Assembly (NCBI RefSeq): GCF_001423525.1
Contig: NZ_LMOI01000021.1
Location: 62,172-126,171 of the forward strand
Length of the DNA: 64,000 nucleotides
Direction of reading: 5' to 3'
Source: Arthrobacter sp. Leaf137
GTDB taxonomy: Bacteria > Actinomycetota > Actinomycetes > Actinomycetales > Micrococcaceae
Below the pieces are notes generated by a model. The model worked only from the letters and a program-made list of their open reading frames with translations. It was not told the origin of the DNA and searched no databases. Positions within the stretch are counted from its first letter, which is position 1. The number at the start of each line of letters is the position of its first letter. Both the position numbers and the translations under genes were made by a program. Shown here piece after piece: positions 7,724 to 17,367 of this stretch.

Positions 7724-9340
7724 TCAGGATTTCACGTCCACTCTAACCGTGTGGAATCCGGTGGCGCCGTCCGGGACCACTGGCCGGGATTCCTCGTCCT
7801 GGACGGTGCCCGCAAGGTCAGTGGCCCGGACCTGGACCTCGTACTGCCCTGGTGTCAGGTCCATGCTGAGCTTCCATTGGTACCAGGTGTCCGTGGAGAT
7901 CCCGGATGACAGCTCAGCGGCCTGCCAGGAACCCCGGTTGACCCTGAGTTCAACGGCGCTGACGCCGGTGTGCTGGGCCCAGGCAATGCCGCCAAAGGTG
8001 ACCGTTCCGGCGTTGACGGGCCTGCCGCTGCGGGGGACGTCGATGCGGGAGGAAAGCTTGATGGGACCATGGTCGGACCAGCCCCTCGTGGTCCAGTAAG
8101 CGGTGTCCTCCGCGAAGGTGGTCACTTTCAGCTCCGTGACCCATTTCGTGGCGGAAACGTAGCCGTACAGGCCCGGCACCACCAGCCGGACGGGGAATCC
8201 GTGTTCGAGCGGCAACGGGCCGCCGTTCATGCCCACGGCCAGGAGTGCGTCCCGGCTGTCCGTAAGCACTTCCAGCGGGGTGCCGGCAGTCCATCCGTCG
8301 GCGCTCCGGGACAGCACCATGTCCGCGCCCCGGGCCGGCCCGGCCAACGCCAGGAGGTCGCGGACCGGCCAGCCGAGCCAGCGCGCGTTGCCGATGAGGT
8401 CCCCGCCTACCGGGTTGGACACGCAGGCGATGGTGATGTGACGTTCGGTCAGTGGCTTGGCAAGGAGTTCGGCGAGGGTCAGTTCCACCTCGCGCTGCAC
8501 CATGCCTGTGACCTTGAGGACCCAGGTATCGGGGTCGACGGCGGGTACCACCAGCGCCGTATCGATCCGGTAGAAGTCGTTGACGGGGGTGACGAGCGGC
8601 TGCATACCCTCAACGCCTGCCTCCGCTCCTGCAGGAACGGGCGGCGCCGGTACCGCCGCCCGCGGTATCACCACCCGGGCCCGGGCATCGTTGACCTTCA
8701 GCACGGTCCCGCGCCAGGCTCCTGCCACGACTCCGCCAACTGCCGTGAGGGCGGCACCTGCGGCGAGGTTCCGGAGGAACGTGCGGCGGGCCGTGGCCTG
8801 CCCGCCGTCAGGGGCCGCTTCCCAGGCCTTCAGCCTGCCCATCAGCAGCCGGAGGATCAGGGCAGCGGCGACGGCCGCAGCCACGGGAAGTGCCAGGGCC
8901 ACCGGTGTGGCCTGGGCCCGGCCGGCAACAGCGGCCACGCCCGCGAGTCCAAACACGGCGATAACAGCCAGCCCCGCGAAACGCCGCCGCCGTTCCACTA
9001 CTCCTGCCAGGGCAGCGAGGACGGCGATGACGAGGGCCATACTGGCCAGGAGGGCCGCCTTGTCCGCCGTGCCAAAGAGTGAGACCGCCCAGTCCTTGAC
9101 TGCCGGCGGGACGGCATCAATGACGGCTCCGCCCACCGCCGTCAGCGGCGACACCGACGGGCTCCACACGCCGGCCAGCACCTCGCCGAGGACCACCCCG
9201 CCGACCACGGACACCACGCCGGCGGCCGCAGCGTACCCGCCCGGGCGGCGCCGTTCCCGCTGTTCCCGCGCGCTGGGTTCCACCGAACCGCCGTGGCGGG
9301 TACCGTCGTCGTGCGTGGCCTGCTGCCGTGCGCTGTTCAC
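7724..9340 (-). CDS. Membrane-anchored sulfite-oxidase-family molybdopterin oxidoreductase
   Basis: A 538-residue protein. About residues 35-175 hold four to five hydrophobic helices. A twin-arginine-like stretch (ARRTFLRNLAAGA) then precedes a further hydrophobic segment and the catalytic domain from about residue 250. The putative molybdenum-ligand cysteine is in ITIACVSNPVGGDLIGNARW, and the Ig-like dimerisation domain (VELRVNRGSWQAAEL) ends the protein. The family oxidises sulfite or reduces S-oxides; the substrate here is unknown. It is the first gene of the minus-strand moco operon and probably the main client of the cofactor made by its neighbours. Confidence 0.88.
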   Translation of the reverse strand: MNSARQQATHDDGTRHGGSVEPSAREQRERRRPGGYAAAAGVVSVVGGVVLGEVLAGVWSPSVSPLTAVGGAVIDAVPPAVKDWAVSLFGTADKAALLASMALVIAVLAALAGVVERRRRFAGLAVIAVFGLAGVAAVAGRAQATPVALALPVAAAVAAALILRLLMGRLKAWEAAPDGGQATARRTFLRNLAAGAALTAVGGVVAGAWRGTVLKVNDARARVVIPRAAVPAPPVPAGAEAGVEGMQPLVTPVNDFYRIDTALVVPAVDPDTWVLKVTGMVQREVELTLAELLAKPLTERHITIACVSNPVGGDLIGNARWLGWPVRDLLALAGPARGADMVLSRSADGWTAGTPLEVLTDSRDALLAVGMNGGPLPLEHGFPVRLVVPGLYGYVSATKWVTELKVTTFAEDTAYWTTRGWSDHGPIKLSSRIDVPRSGRPVNAGTVTFGGIAWAQHTGVSAVELRVNRGSWQAAELSSGISTDTWYQWKLSMDLTPGQYEVQVRATDLAGTVQDEESRPVVPDGATGFHTVRVDVKS

Positions 9341-9458
9341 CCTTCAAGCATAGGTTCGCGGGGCCTTTCCGCCGGTTGCCCGGCGCGGATTCCTGCCGGT
9401 CCGGGGCAGCAACCGTCACGGGTGTGATGTGGAGCCCATCGTGGCGTAGCCTGAATTC

Positions 9459-10601
9459 ATGAGTGTCCAGCTAGGCATGCCCCAGCCCCGCGAAGAAGCG
9501 GACCCGGCCCTGCCGGCCGTCCCGGCTGCGCGTCCGGCTGACGCGCCTGCGGGCCTGGTGGACCGGTACGGGCGCCGGGCCAGCGACATGAGGCTGTCCC
9601 TGACCGATAAATGCAACCTCCGCTGCACCTACTGCATGCCTGCCGAAGGCCTGGAATGGCTGGCAAAGCAGGCTGTCATGACGGCCGAGGAGATCGTCCG
9701 GATTGTCCGGATCGGGGTTGAGCTGCTCGGCGTCCGCGAGCTGCGGCTCACCGGCGGCGAACCCCTGGTGCGGCACGACCTGGTGGACATCATTTCCGCG
9801 CTGCGCAGCAACCATCCGGACCTGCCCATCTCGATGACCACCAACGCCGTGGGGCTGGCGAAGAAGGCCGCCCCGCTCAAGGCCGCGGGCCTGACGCGGA
9901 TCAATGTCTCGCTCGATTCCCTGCACGAAGAGACGTTTACCAAACTCACCCGCCGCCCCTTCCTTGACCAGGTGCTGGCAGGCGTGGACGCCGCATGGGC
10001 GGCCGGACTTGGTCCGGTCAAGCTGAACGCCGTCCTGATGCGCGGGATCAACGATGCCGAGTCCCCTGCCCTGCTGGGTTGGGCTTTGGACCGGGGGTAT
10101 GAGTTGCGCTTCATCGAACAGATGCCGCTCGACGCCGACCACGGCTGGACGCGCCGGAACATGATCACCGCCGCCGAGATCCGCGAAATCCTTTCCGCCG
10201 AGTACGTCCTGAGCGCCGATCCGCGGGAACGCGACGGTGCGCCCGCCGAGAGGTTTGAAGTACGACGCCGTGTGGCCGGGTTGGATGCCGGCGTCGCCCC
10301 TTCCGCGCACGGCCCCGTCCTGGGAACGGTGGGAATCATCGCCTCAGTCACCGAGCCGTTCTGCTCGGATTGCCGCCGGACGAGGATCACGGCCGAGGGC
10401 AAGATCATGAGCTGCCTCTTCTCGCGTGAAGAGTACGACCTCCTGGGGCTTCTGCGCTCGGGCGCCGACGACGACGCCCTGGCGCGCCGCTGGCAGGACG
10501 CAATGTGGATTAAGCCAAAAGCCCACGGCATGGACCACGTGGGACTCGACGCTCCGGACTTCGTCCAGCCGGACCGCAGCATGAGCGCCATTGGGGGCTG
10601 A
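9459..10601 (+). CDS. moaA: GTP 3',8-cyclase
   Basis: MoaA is a radical-SAM enzyme that rearranges GTP in the first step of molybdenum cofactor synthesis. The 380-residue protein has the SAM iron-sulfur triad C52-x3-C56-x2-C59. Its second cluster is in FCSDCRRTRI plus SCLF, and it ends in the functionally important Gly-Gly (SMSAIGG). The start at 9459 follows a 118-base intergenic region shared with the divergent molybdoenzyme gene. moaD begins 5 bases after its stop. Confidence 0.96.
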   Translation: MSVQLGMPQPREEADPALPAVPAARPADAPAGLVDRYGRRASDMRLSLTDKCNLRCTYCMPAEGLEWLAKQAVMTAEEIVRIVRIGVELLGVRELRLTGGEPLVRHDLVDIISALRSNHPDLPISMTTNAVGLAKKAAPLKAAGLTRINVSLDSLHEETFTKLTRRPFLDQVLAGVDAAWAAGLGPVKLNAVLMRGINDAESPALLGWALDRGYELRFIEQMPLDADHGWTRRNMITAAEIREILSAEYVLSADPRERDGAPAERFEVRRRVAGLDAGVAPSAHGPVLGTVGIIASVTEPFCSDCRRTRITAEGKIMSCLFSREEYDLLGLLRSGADDDALARRWQDAMWIKPKAHGMDHVGLDAPDFVQPDRSMSAIGG

Positions 10602-10606
10602 CCGGA

Positions 10607-10873
10607 ATGCATGTACGTTACTTCGCTGCCGCACGCGCCGCCGCCGGGTTTGAGGAGGAAAAGTTCGACCTCCCTGCCGGGGCAACCGTGGCGGACCTCC
10701 TGGACGCCGTCCTCGCCGTGCCCCGGGAGGAGCCCCCGGCCGGGACGCCGCCGCTGGCACGCATCCTCTCGCGCAGCAGCTTCCTGTTGAACGAGGTGGC
10801 GGTGCGGGACCGTTCAACTGTTGTGGGCGCCGATGACGTCGTGGACGTCCTGCCGCCGTTCGCCGGAGGGTAG
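10607..10873 (+). CDS. moaD: Molybdopterin synthase sulfur carrier subunit
   Basis: An 88-residue beta-grasp protein that carries sulfur as a C-terminal thiocarboxylate for MoaE. The sequence ends in DVVDVLPPFAGG, with the invariant Gly-Gly, and begins with the family strand HVRYFAAARAAAG. It starts 5 bases after moaA, so it is translationally linked. Its partner moaE lies at the far end of the divergent operon. Confidence 0.95.
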   Translation: MHVRYFAAARAAAGFEEEKFDLPAGATVADLLDAVLAVPREEPPAGTPPLARILSRSSFLLNEVAVRDRSTVVGADDVVDVLPPFAGG

Positions 10874-10921
10874 CCGCGCCCTACCGCCAGGTTGCCTGCC
10901 GCCCGCGGAGCCGGTGCAGCG

Positions 10922-11503
10922 TCAGGCGCGCCGGAAGGTGGAGGTCATGAAAGGCGTGAAGGCGGGGCGCTTGCCGTTTGTACGCGCGTTGGTTTCGTCC
11001 ACCACGTGTTGTTCCAGGCCTGTCCGCAGCTCGGTAACGTGAACGAGCACCGCGCTCCGCGGCTCTGAGTCTGCGGGGCCAGTAAGGAAGATGCTGTGCC
11101 GTGTCCACCCCGTGCCGGCGCGCCGCTCAACCCGGAGCACGCCGTCATGCCAGGTGCAGCGGGACGGACTGCCGGGAGGCCCGCCGGTGCTGTCGACGTA
11201 GTACCAGAACACATCATGGTGGTCGGGATCCAGGGTGAAGACGCCGTGGCCCTCAAAGTGCGAACCGTCAGGCTCCACGTGCCGGTAGCTCTGGACCACC
11301 GCAAATCCCCCGGCTGCCCGGCGGTATGCCACCTCGGCAGCCACCGTCCGCTGCGGCCCCCAAGGCCCCGCAGCCAGCTCGGTACTCCCCCGCCAGTCGC
11401 CGAGGAGGCCCGCCAGCGCCGGATGAACACCGGCAGGCACGTTCGGTCGCGGCGGATCCGGGGCGCCATCATGGCCCAGCCGGAGTACGTTCACGCCATC
11501 CAC
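10922..11503 (-). CDS. DUF1579-like (lipocalin-type) hypothetical protein
   Basis: A 193-residue soluble protein. The start HPALAGLLGDWRGSTEL and the later GHGVFTLDPDHHDVFWYYVD resemble the DUF1579 / heme-binding-like beta-barrel group, in which short strands form a small-molecule pocket. No catalytic motif is visible. It converges on moaD with a 48-base gap and is not clearly part of an operon. Codon use matches the neighbours. Confidence 0.65.
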   Translation of the reverse strand: MDGVNVLRLGHDGAPDPPRPNVPAGVHPALAGLLGDWRGSTELAAGPWGPQRTVAAEVAYRRAAGGFAVVQSYRHVEPDGSHFEGHGVFTLDPDHHDVFWYYVDSTGGPPGSPSRCTWHDGVLRVERRAGTGWTRHSIFLTGPADSEPRSAVLVHVTELRTGLEQHVVDETNARTNGKRPAFTPFMTSTFRRA

Positions 11504-11647
11504 TCCTCACCAGCACGGCGATGTCGGATGGCCTCATCGTAGTCCTGCAGTCTGCGCCCCGCGAGTGGTCCGCGCGCCCACCACAGGCCGTTCTGGCCAG
11601 CGGTCAGGACCCGCACTTTCAGAACCCGCGTTTCGGTCGCCCGATGC

Positions 11648-12991
11648 TCAGAGTCCGAAGGTCTCGGTTTCGTCGAACGGGCCCACCACGGTGACGGTGC
11701 GGGGCGCGGCGGCCAGTTCGGCGGCCAGTTCCTGCACCTGTTCGGCGGTGACGGACTTAATCAGCCGCAGGGTCTCGTCGATGTCCTGGTACTCGCCGGA
11801 CACCAGTTCGGCCCGGCCCAGGCGTGACATCCGGGAGCCGGTGTCCTCGAGGGCCAGCACAATCCCGCCGCACAGCTGGCCCACGGCCTTGCGCAGTTCG
11901 TCTTCGGAGATGCCGTGCCCGGCGAGTTTGTCCAGCTCGATGCCCAGCAGTTCAAGGACTTGCCGCACCTTTGAGGGCGTGCAGCCTGCATACATGCCGA
12001 AGTAGCCGGCGTCAGCGTAGGACGACGCGAAGGAGTAGGTTGAATACACCAGGCCGCGCTTTTCACGGATCTCCTGGAACAGCCGGGAGGACATCCCTCC
12101 GCCGAGCACGGCGTTGAGGACACTCATGACATAGCGGCGCCCGTCCGTGGCAACAATCGTGGGGCAGCCCATGATGATGTTGGCCTGCTCAACGGCACGT
12201 TTCACCACCTGGAGCCCGGCGGTTCCGGTGATCAGCGCCCGCTCGGTGGACCGGCGGTCGACCGGCGACGCGTCCGTCTCAAGCGACCAGCCTGCAGACT
12301 CAAGGGCATCCACCACGAGGCCGCAGACGACGTCGTGCTCCAGCCCGCCGGCAGCGGTGATGACCAGTTCGTCGGGCCGGTAGTAGCGCCGGTAGTGCTC
12401 CCAGACGGAGTCGCGGGCAACGGCGCGGATGGCGTCCGGGGTTCCGCCGATGGGGCGGCCCAGGGGGTGGCTGCCAAGAACCGAAGCAACGAAGTGCTCA
12501 TGGGCAACATCGGTGGGGTCGTCGCTGTCCATGGCGATTTCCTCAAGGATGACGTCCCGTTCCTGCTCCATCTCGGCGGGGTCGAGGACCGCGCCGGTGA
12601 TCATGTCGGCAATGACATCAATGGCCATGGGCAGGTCCGTGTCAAGGACGCGGGCGAAGTAGCAGGTGCTTTCCTTTGCCGTCGCGGCGTTCGATTCGCC
12701 GCCCACCTCGTCGAAGGCCGAGGCGATCTCCAGCGCGGTGCGCCGTTTGGTGCCCTTGAAGAGCAGGTGCTCCAGGAAGTGGGTGGAGCCGTGTTGTCCG
12801 TGGGCCTCGTCGCGGGACCCCACGCCTACCCAGAAACCGATGGTGGCCGACCTTTGGCCTGGCATCGCTTCGGTCAGAACCCGCACGCCACCGGGCAGCA
12901 CTGACCGGCGGACTTCGGAGCCGCCGTCGGAGCCATGGACCAGGGTGTCGCCGAGGTGGTTCTGCTCAAGGGGCAGGGGTACAACAGTCAT
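11648..12991 (-). CDS. M16-family zinc metallopeptidase (processing-peptidase type)
   Basis: A 447-residue single-chain M16B peptidase. The inverted zinc motif HFLEH is at residues 71-75, and the distal acidic part of the site is in DVILEEIAMDSDDP. The C-terminal half (GGGMSSRLFQEIREKRGLVY) is the usual inactive M16 lobe that binds substrate. The ATG at 12991 begins the protein 13 codons inside a slightly longer open frame. It lies downstream of pnp, a linkage common in actinobacteria, with a strong hairpin between them. Physiological substrates are not known. Confidence 0.9.
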   Translation of the reverse strand: MTVVPLPLEQNHLGDTLVHGSDGGSEVRRSVLPGGVRVLTEAMPGQRSATIGFWVGVGSRDEAHGQHGSTHFLEHLLFKGTKRRTALEIASAFDEVGGESNAATAKESTCYFARVLDTDLPMAIDVIADMITGAVLDPAEMEQERDVILEEIAMDSDDPTDVAHEHFVASVLGSHPLGRPIGGTPDAIRAVARDSVWEHYRRYYRPDELVITAAGGLEHDVVCGLVVDALESAGWSLETDASPVDRRSTERALITGTAGLQVVKRAVEQANIIMGCPTIVATDGRRYVMSVLNAVLGGGMSSRLFQEIREKRGLVYSTYSFASSYADAGYFGMYAGCTPSKVRQVLELLGIELDKLAGHGISEDELRKAVGQLCGGIVLALEDTGSRMSRLGRAELVSGEYQDIDETLRLIKSVTAEQVQELAAELAAAPRTVTVVGPFDETETFGL

Positions 12992-13039
12992 TGAGGCCTT
13001 TCGGGTGGTGCAGCCGGATCTGGCTGTCATCGTAACAGC

Positions 13040-13073
13040 GGCGGGGCCGGTGGATCATCCCACCGGCCCCGCC
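13040..13073 (-). terminator. Hairpin between pnp and the M16 peptidase gene
   Basis: A perfect 14-bp G/C-rich stem (GGCGGGGCCGGTGG and its complement) with a 6-base loop. On the minus strand no U-run follows, so it may act as a transcript 3'-end stabiliser or a partial terminator. The plus side has only a short GTTT. Confidence 0.55.
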
Positions 13074-13104
13074 GTTTCATACTGGTGTTCCTGTGAGGGA
13101 ACCG

Positions 13105-15363
13105 TTAGATCTCGACGCCTTCAGCAGGCTCCGTGGCGTGGGCGCGTTCGGTGCCTTCCGCGCCTTCTTCCTCGGCCACAACCGGGGAGAGCGAGAGCTT
13201 TCCACGGTCGTCGATCTTGGTGATTTCCACCTGGACCTTCTGGCCCACGGAAACGACGTCATCAACGTTGTCCACGCGCTTGCCGTTGGCCAGCTTGCGG
13301 AGCTCGGAGATGTGCAGGAGGCCGTCCTTGCCCGGGGTCAGCGACACGAAGGCACCGAAGGTGGTGGTCTTGACGACCGTACCCAGGTAACGCTCGCCGA
13401 TTTCCGGAACCTGCGGGTTCGCGATGGCGTTGATGGCGGAGCGTGCTGCGTCAGCAGACGGACCGTTGGTGGCGCCAATGTAGACGGTGCCGTCGTCCTC
13501 GATGGAGATGTCGGCGCCGGTGTCTTCCTGGATCTGGTTGATCATCTTGCCCTTGGGGCCGATGACCTCGCCGATCTTGTCCACGGGGATCTTCACGGCG
13601 ATGACGCGCGGTGCGAACTCGGAGAGCTCGTCCGGGGTGTCGATGGCCGAGTTGATGACCTCGAGGATGTGAAGGCGGGCTTCGCGGGCCTGCTTCAGGG
13701 CCGCTGCCAGGACCGAGGCGGGGATGCCGTCGAGCTTGGTGTCCAGCTGGATGGCCGTGACGAACTCGGAGGTACCTGCAACCTTGAAGTCCATGTCGCC
13801 GAAGGCGTCTTCGGCGCCGAGGATGTCGGTCAGCGCGGCATAGCGGGTCTGGCCGTCAACCTGGTCGGACACCAGGCCCATGGCGATACCGGCGACGGCT
13901 GCCTTCAGGGGCACACCGGCGTTCAGCATGGACAGGGTGGAGGCGCAGACGGAACCCATCGACGTCGAACCGTTGGAGCTGAGGGCCTCAGACACCTGGC
14001 GGATGGCGTAGGGGAATTCCTCGCGGGAAGGCAGTACGGGCACAAGGGCGCGTTCTGCCAGGGCACCGTGGCCGATTTCGCGGCGCTTGGGCGAACCCAC
14101 GCGGCCGGTTTCACCGGTGGAGTACGGCGGGAAGTTGTAGTTGTGCATGTAGCGCTTGCGCGTGACGGGCGACAGCGAATCGATCTGCTGTTCCATCTTG
14201 AGCATGTTCAGCGTGGTGACGCCCATGATCTGGGTTTCGCCGCGTTCGAAGATGGCCGAACCGTGTACGCGGGGCAGGACCTCAACCTCGGCGGTGAGCT
14301 GGCGGATGTCCGTCAGGCCGCGGCCGTCGATGCGGATCTGGTCCTTCAGGATGCGCTGGCGCACAACCTGCTTGGTGACCGAGCGGAACGCTGCGGACAG
14401 TTCCTTTTCGCGGCCTTCGAACTGGCCGGACAGGGAGGCAACGGTTTCGTCCTTCAAGGCATCAGAAGCAACGTCGCGCTCCTGCTTGTCGGCGATCTGG
14501 AAGACAGCGGCCAGCTTGTCGGCAGCAGCTGCTTCAACAGCGGAGTACACGTCGTCCTGGTAGTCCAGGAAGACCGGGAACTCGACGGTGGGCTTCGCGG
14601 CGCGGCCGGCGAGGTCCGCCTGCGCGTCGCAGAGTGCCTTGATGAACGGCTTGGCAGCCTCGAGGCCCTCGGAGACAACCTCTTCGGTGGGGGCGGTGGC
14701 GCCCTGTTCCTTGATGAGGTTCCAGGAGTTGTCGGTTGCTTCGGCTTCCACCATCATGATGGCGACGTCGTCACCGGCGATGCGGCCGGCGACGACCATG
14801 TTGAAGACGGAGTTTTCCAGCTGGGAGTGCTTGGGGAAAGCAACCCACTGTGAACCGTGCTCATCGGCGACCAGGGCAACGCGGACGCCGCCGATGGGGC
14901 CGGAGAACGGCAGGCCCGAAAGCTGCGTGGACATGGAGGAGGCGTTGATGGCCACCACGTCGTAGAGCTCGTCGGGGTTGATGGCCAGGACGGTCACCAC
15001 GATCTGGACTTCGTTGCGCAGGCCCTTGATGAAGGCGGGGCGCAGCGGACGGTCCATGAGGCGGCAGGCCAGGATGGCTTCGGTGGAGGGGCGGCCTTCG
15101 CGGCGGAAGAACGAGCCCGGGATGCGGCCGGCAGCGTACATACGCTCTTCGACGTCCACCGTCAGGGGGAAGAAGTCGAAGCCTTCGCGCGGGTGCTTGC
15201 CTGCGGTGGTGGCGGAGAGCAGCGCGGTGTCTTCGTCGATGTACACCATGGCTGCGCCGGCTGCCTGCTTGGCGAGGCGGCCGGTTTCGAAGCGGATTAC
15301 ACGCTTGCCGAAGCGGCCATTGTCAATGACGGCTTCTGAGAACTGGATTTCGGGACCCTCCAT
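13105..15363 (-). CDS. pnp: Polynucleotide phosphorylase / guanosine pentaphosphate synthetase
   Basis: PNPase degrades RNA 3' to 5' phosphorolytically, and the actinobacterial form (GPSI) can also make pppGpp. The 752 residues contain two RNase PH domains joined by a helical domain, then a KH domain ([20 protein letters not shown]) and an S1 domain ([23 protein letters not shown]) before an acidic tail. The start ATG is preceded by an ideal ribosome site (GGAGGTGA). It is downstream of rpsO, the near-universal order, separated by a 247-base gap with a hairpin. PNPase in other bacteria regulates its own leader, which may explain that structure. Confidence 0.96.
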   Translation of the reverse strand: MEGPEIQFSEAVIDNGRFGKRVIRFETGRLAKQAAGAAMVYIDEDTALLSATTAGKHPREGFDFFPLTVDVEERMYAAGRIPGSFFRREGRPSTEAILACRLMDRPLRPAFIKGLRNEVQIVVTVLAINPDELYDVVAINASSMSTQLSGLPFSGPIGGVRVALVADEHGSQWVAFPKHSQLENSVFNMVVAGRIAGDDVAIMMVEAEATDNSWNLIKEQGATAPTEEVVSEGLEAAKPFIKALCDAQADLAGRAAKPTVEFPVFLDYQDDVYSAVEAAAADKLAAVFQIADKQERDVASDALKDETVASLSGQFEGREKELSAAFRSVTKQVVRQRILKDQIRIDGRGLTDIRQLTAEVEVLPRVHGSAIFERGETQIMGVTTLNMLKMEQQIDSLSPVTRKRYMHNYNFPPYSTGETGRVGSPKRREIGHGALAERALVPVLPSREEFPYAIRQVSEALSSNGSTSMGSVCASTLSMLNAGVPLKAAVAGIAMGLVSDQVDGQTRYAALTDILGAEDAFGDMDFKVAGTSEFVTAIQLDTKLDGIPASVLAAALKQAREARLHILEVINSAIDTPDELSEFAPRVIAVKIPVDKIGEVIGPKGKMINQIQEDTGADISIEDDGTVYIGATNGPSADAARSAINAIANPQVPEIGERYLGTVVKTTTFGAFVSLTPGKDGLLHISELRKLANGKRVDNVDDVVSVGQKVQVEITKIDDRGKLSLSPVVAEEEGAEGTERAHATEPAEGVEI

Positions 15364-15566
15364 AGAGAGTCACCTCCGTTTCTGTTTTACGGAAGTCCAG
15401 CCACATCAACCCAGGCCAGCATATGTCGACTGGCCCTGCACCCGGTCGTCGATCGAGACCCACGGGCCGGGGCAGCCATTCGATGCTGCCGTTCCCGGGG
15501 ATCACTACCGAGGACCGCGAATGCGTGATGCGGTTGATCCTCCTGTTTAGTTTTTTAGGTGGAGCG

Positions 15567-15600
15567 GGGCGGCCCGGTCCCGAAGGGGACAGGGCCGCCC
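15567..15600 (-). terminator. rpsO-pnp intercistronic hairpin
   Basis: A 15-bp stem (GGGCGGCCC...GGGCCGCCC) with one mismatch and a 4-base loop lies just after the rpsO stop. It is not followed by a U-run on the transcribed strand. By analogy with the E. coli rpsO-pnp region it could be an attenuator or an RNase processing site; that role is inferred. Confidence 0.55.
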
Positions 15601-15610
15601 GAAAGTCCGA

Positions 15611-15880
15611 CTAGCGGCGCAGGCCGAGGCGCTCGATGAGCGCACGGTAGCGGTTGATGTCAGTCTTCTTCAGGTAGCCAAGCATGCGCTTGCGACGACC
15701 GACCATGCCCAGCAGACCGCGCTGGGTGTGGTAATCGTGCTTGTGCTCCTTCATGTGCTCAGTCAGATCCTTGATCCGCTGGGTCAGGACTGCAACCTGG
15801 ACCTCGGGCGAACCGGTGTCGCCTTCGCCGGTTGCGTATTCCTTGATGATGGACTGCTTTACAGCGGCGTCAAGTGCCAC
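15611..15880 (-). CDS. rpsO: 30S ribosomal protein S15
   Basis: S15 binds the 16S rRNA central domain early in small-subunit assembly. The 89-residue protein matches the family length, with the RNA-contact motif [14 protein letters not shown] and the C-terminal [20 protein letters not shown]. Translation starts at GTG 15880, preceded by AGGAG. It is upstream of pnp in the conserved order; ribF, normally next to it, is separated by two kynurenine-pathway genes. Confidence 0.98.
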   Translation of the reverse strand: MALDAAVKQSIIKEYATGEGDTGSPEVQVAVLTQRIKDLTEHMKEHKHDYHTQRGLLGMVGRRKRMLGYLKKTDINRYRALIERLGLRR

Positions 15881-15910
15881 AATAACTCCTTGGAAATGTG
15901 CCGTGAGGGC

Positions 15911-15933
15911 CCGGGTCAGTAATTCACTGCCGG
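15911..15933 (-). promoter_or_regulatory. Possible structured leader of rpsO
   Basis: The 218-base gap before rpsO contains a small bulged hairpin (CCGG, CAGT, loop GAATT, ACTG, CCGG on the minus strand) about 30 bases before the start codon. S15 is autoregulated through leader RNAs in several phyla, so this is a candidate, but no known S15 regulatory fold was matched. Nothing else is evident in the gap. Confidence 0.3.
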
Positions 15934-16098
15934 GTCTGCCGCTGCGGCCAACCGGTCAAACCGGGTGCGGCCGTACACAGCAGGAACCAGCCGCCACGGA
16001 CTGCAGCCGGATCCATCGTCCAGTTTACCGGCCGCGGCCCAATGTTGTCGAAACAGGGCCGGCGGCGGCCCGGCGTCCGGTAAGCGGCGGAAACCGGG

Positions 16099-17367
16099 TC
16101 AGGGCGCCAGCCTGTCCCTGATGGCAGCCATGCCGTGCAGGACTTCCGCGAAACTGGTGCTGAGCGGGGACAGTCCCACCCGGAGCCCGCGGGGTGCCCG
16201 GAAGTCCGGGATCACATCCCCGTCCCACAGCGCCTCGACCGTGGCCTTGGTGAACTCGGCGTGGTCCACCGTGATGTGGCTGCCGCGCTCCGCCGGATCA
16301 CGCGGCGACGCCAGCTCGGCACCAAGCGGTGCCAGCAAGGCCTCGAAGACCTCTACGGCGAACGCCGTGAGCTTCTCCGACTTGGTCCGGATGGCTGCCA
16401 TGGATACTTCCTCGATGAGGTCGAGGGTGCCCCGCATGGCCAGCATGCCGAAGACAGCCGGCGTTCCGCTCAGGAAGCCGCGGATGCCCGGCGCAGGTTC
16501 ATACCCGGCAGCCATCTCGAAGGCATCCTTTCGGCCCATCCACCCCCAAATGGGCTGGTTCAGTGATGGCAGGTGGCGCTCGTTGACATAGGCGAAGGCC
16601 GGCGATCCCGGACCTCCGTTGAGGTACTTGTACGTGCAGCCGGCGGCGAAGTCCACGCCGGCACTGTCCAGGCCGATCTCCACCGACCCGGCGGAGTGGC
16701 AAAGATCCCACACCACCAGCGCCCCGGCGTCGTGCACTGCCTGGGTGATCGCCGGGAGGTCCGCGAGGTGCCCTGAGCGGTAGGCGATCTGGCTGAGGAG
16801 TACGACGGCGGTGCGCGGCCCGGTGGCCTGGCGCACCTGGTCAACTGTCACCCCCGCCGCGGGATCCGTTTCGATCCAGCGCAGGGTGAGGCCCTCTTCC
16901 AGGGCGATGCCCTCGACAAGGTACCGGTCCGTGGGGAAGTTTCCGGTGTCGAGGACGAGCTCGTTCCGGTCCGGGTCGTCCACCGCTGCCAGGGCGGCCC
17001 GGATCAGTTTGTAAAGGACCACAGTGGTGGAGTCGGCGATGATGGTCTGGCCCGGTGCCGCGCCGAGGACCGCACGGCCCAACTGGTCGCCAATGGCCTG
17101 CGGCAGTGCCAGCCACTTCTCGTCCCAGCCGCGGATGAGACGGCCGCCCCATTCGTCGCTGATGAAGGCCGCGATGTCCCCGGCCGTGCGCTTGAGCGGC
17201 CTTCCCAGGGAATTGCCGTCCAGGTAGGACAGCGGCGTGTCCGTTCCGATGAACAGTTCCCGGTAGTGCGCCAGCGGGTCTTCCCGGTCGAGTTCGCCGG
17301 CACGCTGCCGGAGTACCTCGTCCCCCGGGACCGCGGTATGCCCGCAGCCTTGCTGGTGAATGCTCAT
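16099..17367 (-). CDS. kynU: Kynureninase
   Basis: A PLP enzyme that cleaves kynurenine to anthranilate and alanine. The 422-residue protein has DTGNFPTDRYLVEG, the PLP-phosphate/aspartate region VVWDLCHSAGSVEIGLDSAGVDF, and the Schiff-base lysine in AGCTYKYLNGGPGSP. The ATG at 17367 overlaps the kynA stop (ATGA), so the two are coupled. A longer open frame upstream is only a shadow over kynA. The formamidase between the two reactions is not in the window. Confidence 0.95.
   Translation of the reverse strand: MSIHQQGCGHTAVPGDEVLRQRAGELDREDPLAHYRELFIGTDTPLSYLDGNSLGRPLKRTAGDIAAFISDEWGGRLIRGWDEKWLALPQAIGDQLGRAVLGAAPGQTIIADSTTVVLYKLIRAALAAVDDPDRNELVLDTGNFPTDRYLVEGIALEEGLTLRWIETDPAAGVTVDQVRQATGPRTAVVLLSQIAYRSGHLADLPAITQAVHDAGALVVWDLCHSAGSVEIGLDSAGVDFAAGCTYKYLNGGPGSPAFAYVNERHLPSLNQPIWGWMGRKDAFEMAAGYEPAPGIRGFLSGTPAVFGMLAMRGTLDLIEEVSMAAIRTKSEKLTAFAVEVFEALLAPLGAELASPRDPAERGSHITVDHAEFTKATVEALWDGDVIPDFRAPRGLRVGLSPLSTSFAEVLHGMAAIRDRLAP

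Noticed and set aside
9341-9458. Moco riboswitch between the molybdoenzyme gene and moaA
   Set aside because: The gap is only 118 bases and lacks the conserved multi-stem fold.
13093-14853. A 586-codon plus-strand open frame
   Set aside because: It is antisense to pnp, has no family resemblance and arises from the GC-rich codon pattern of the real gene.
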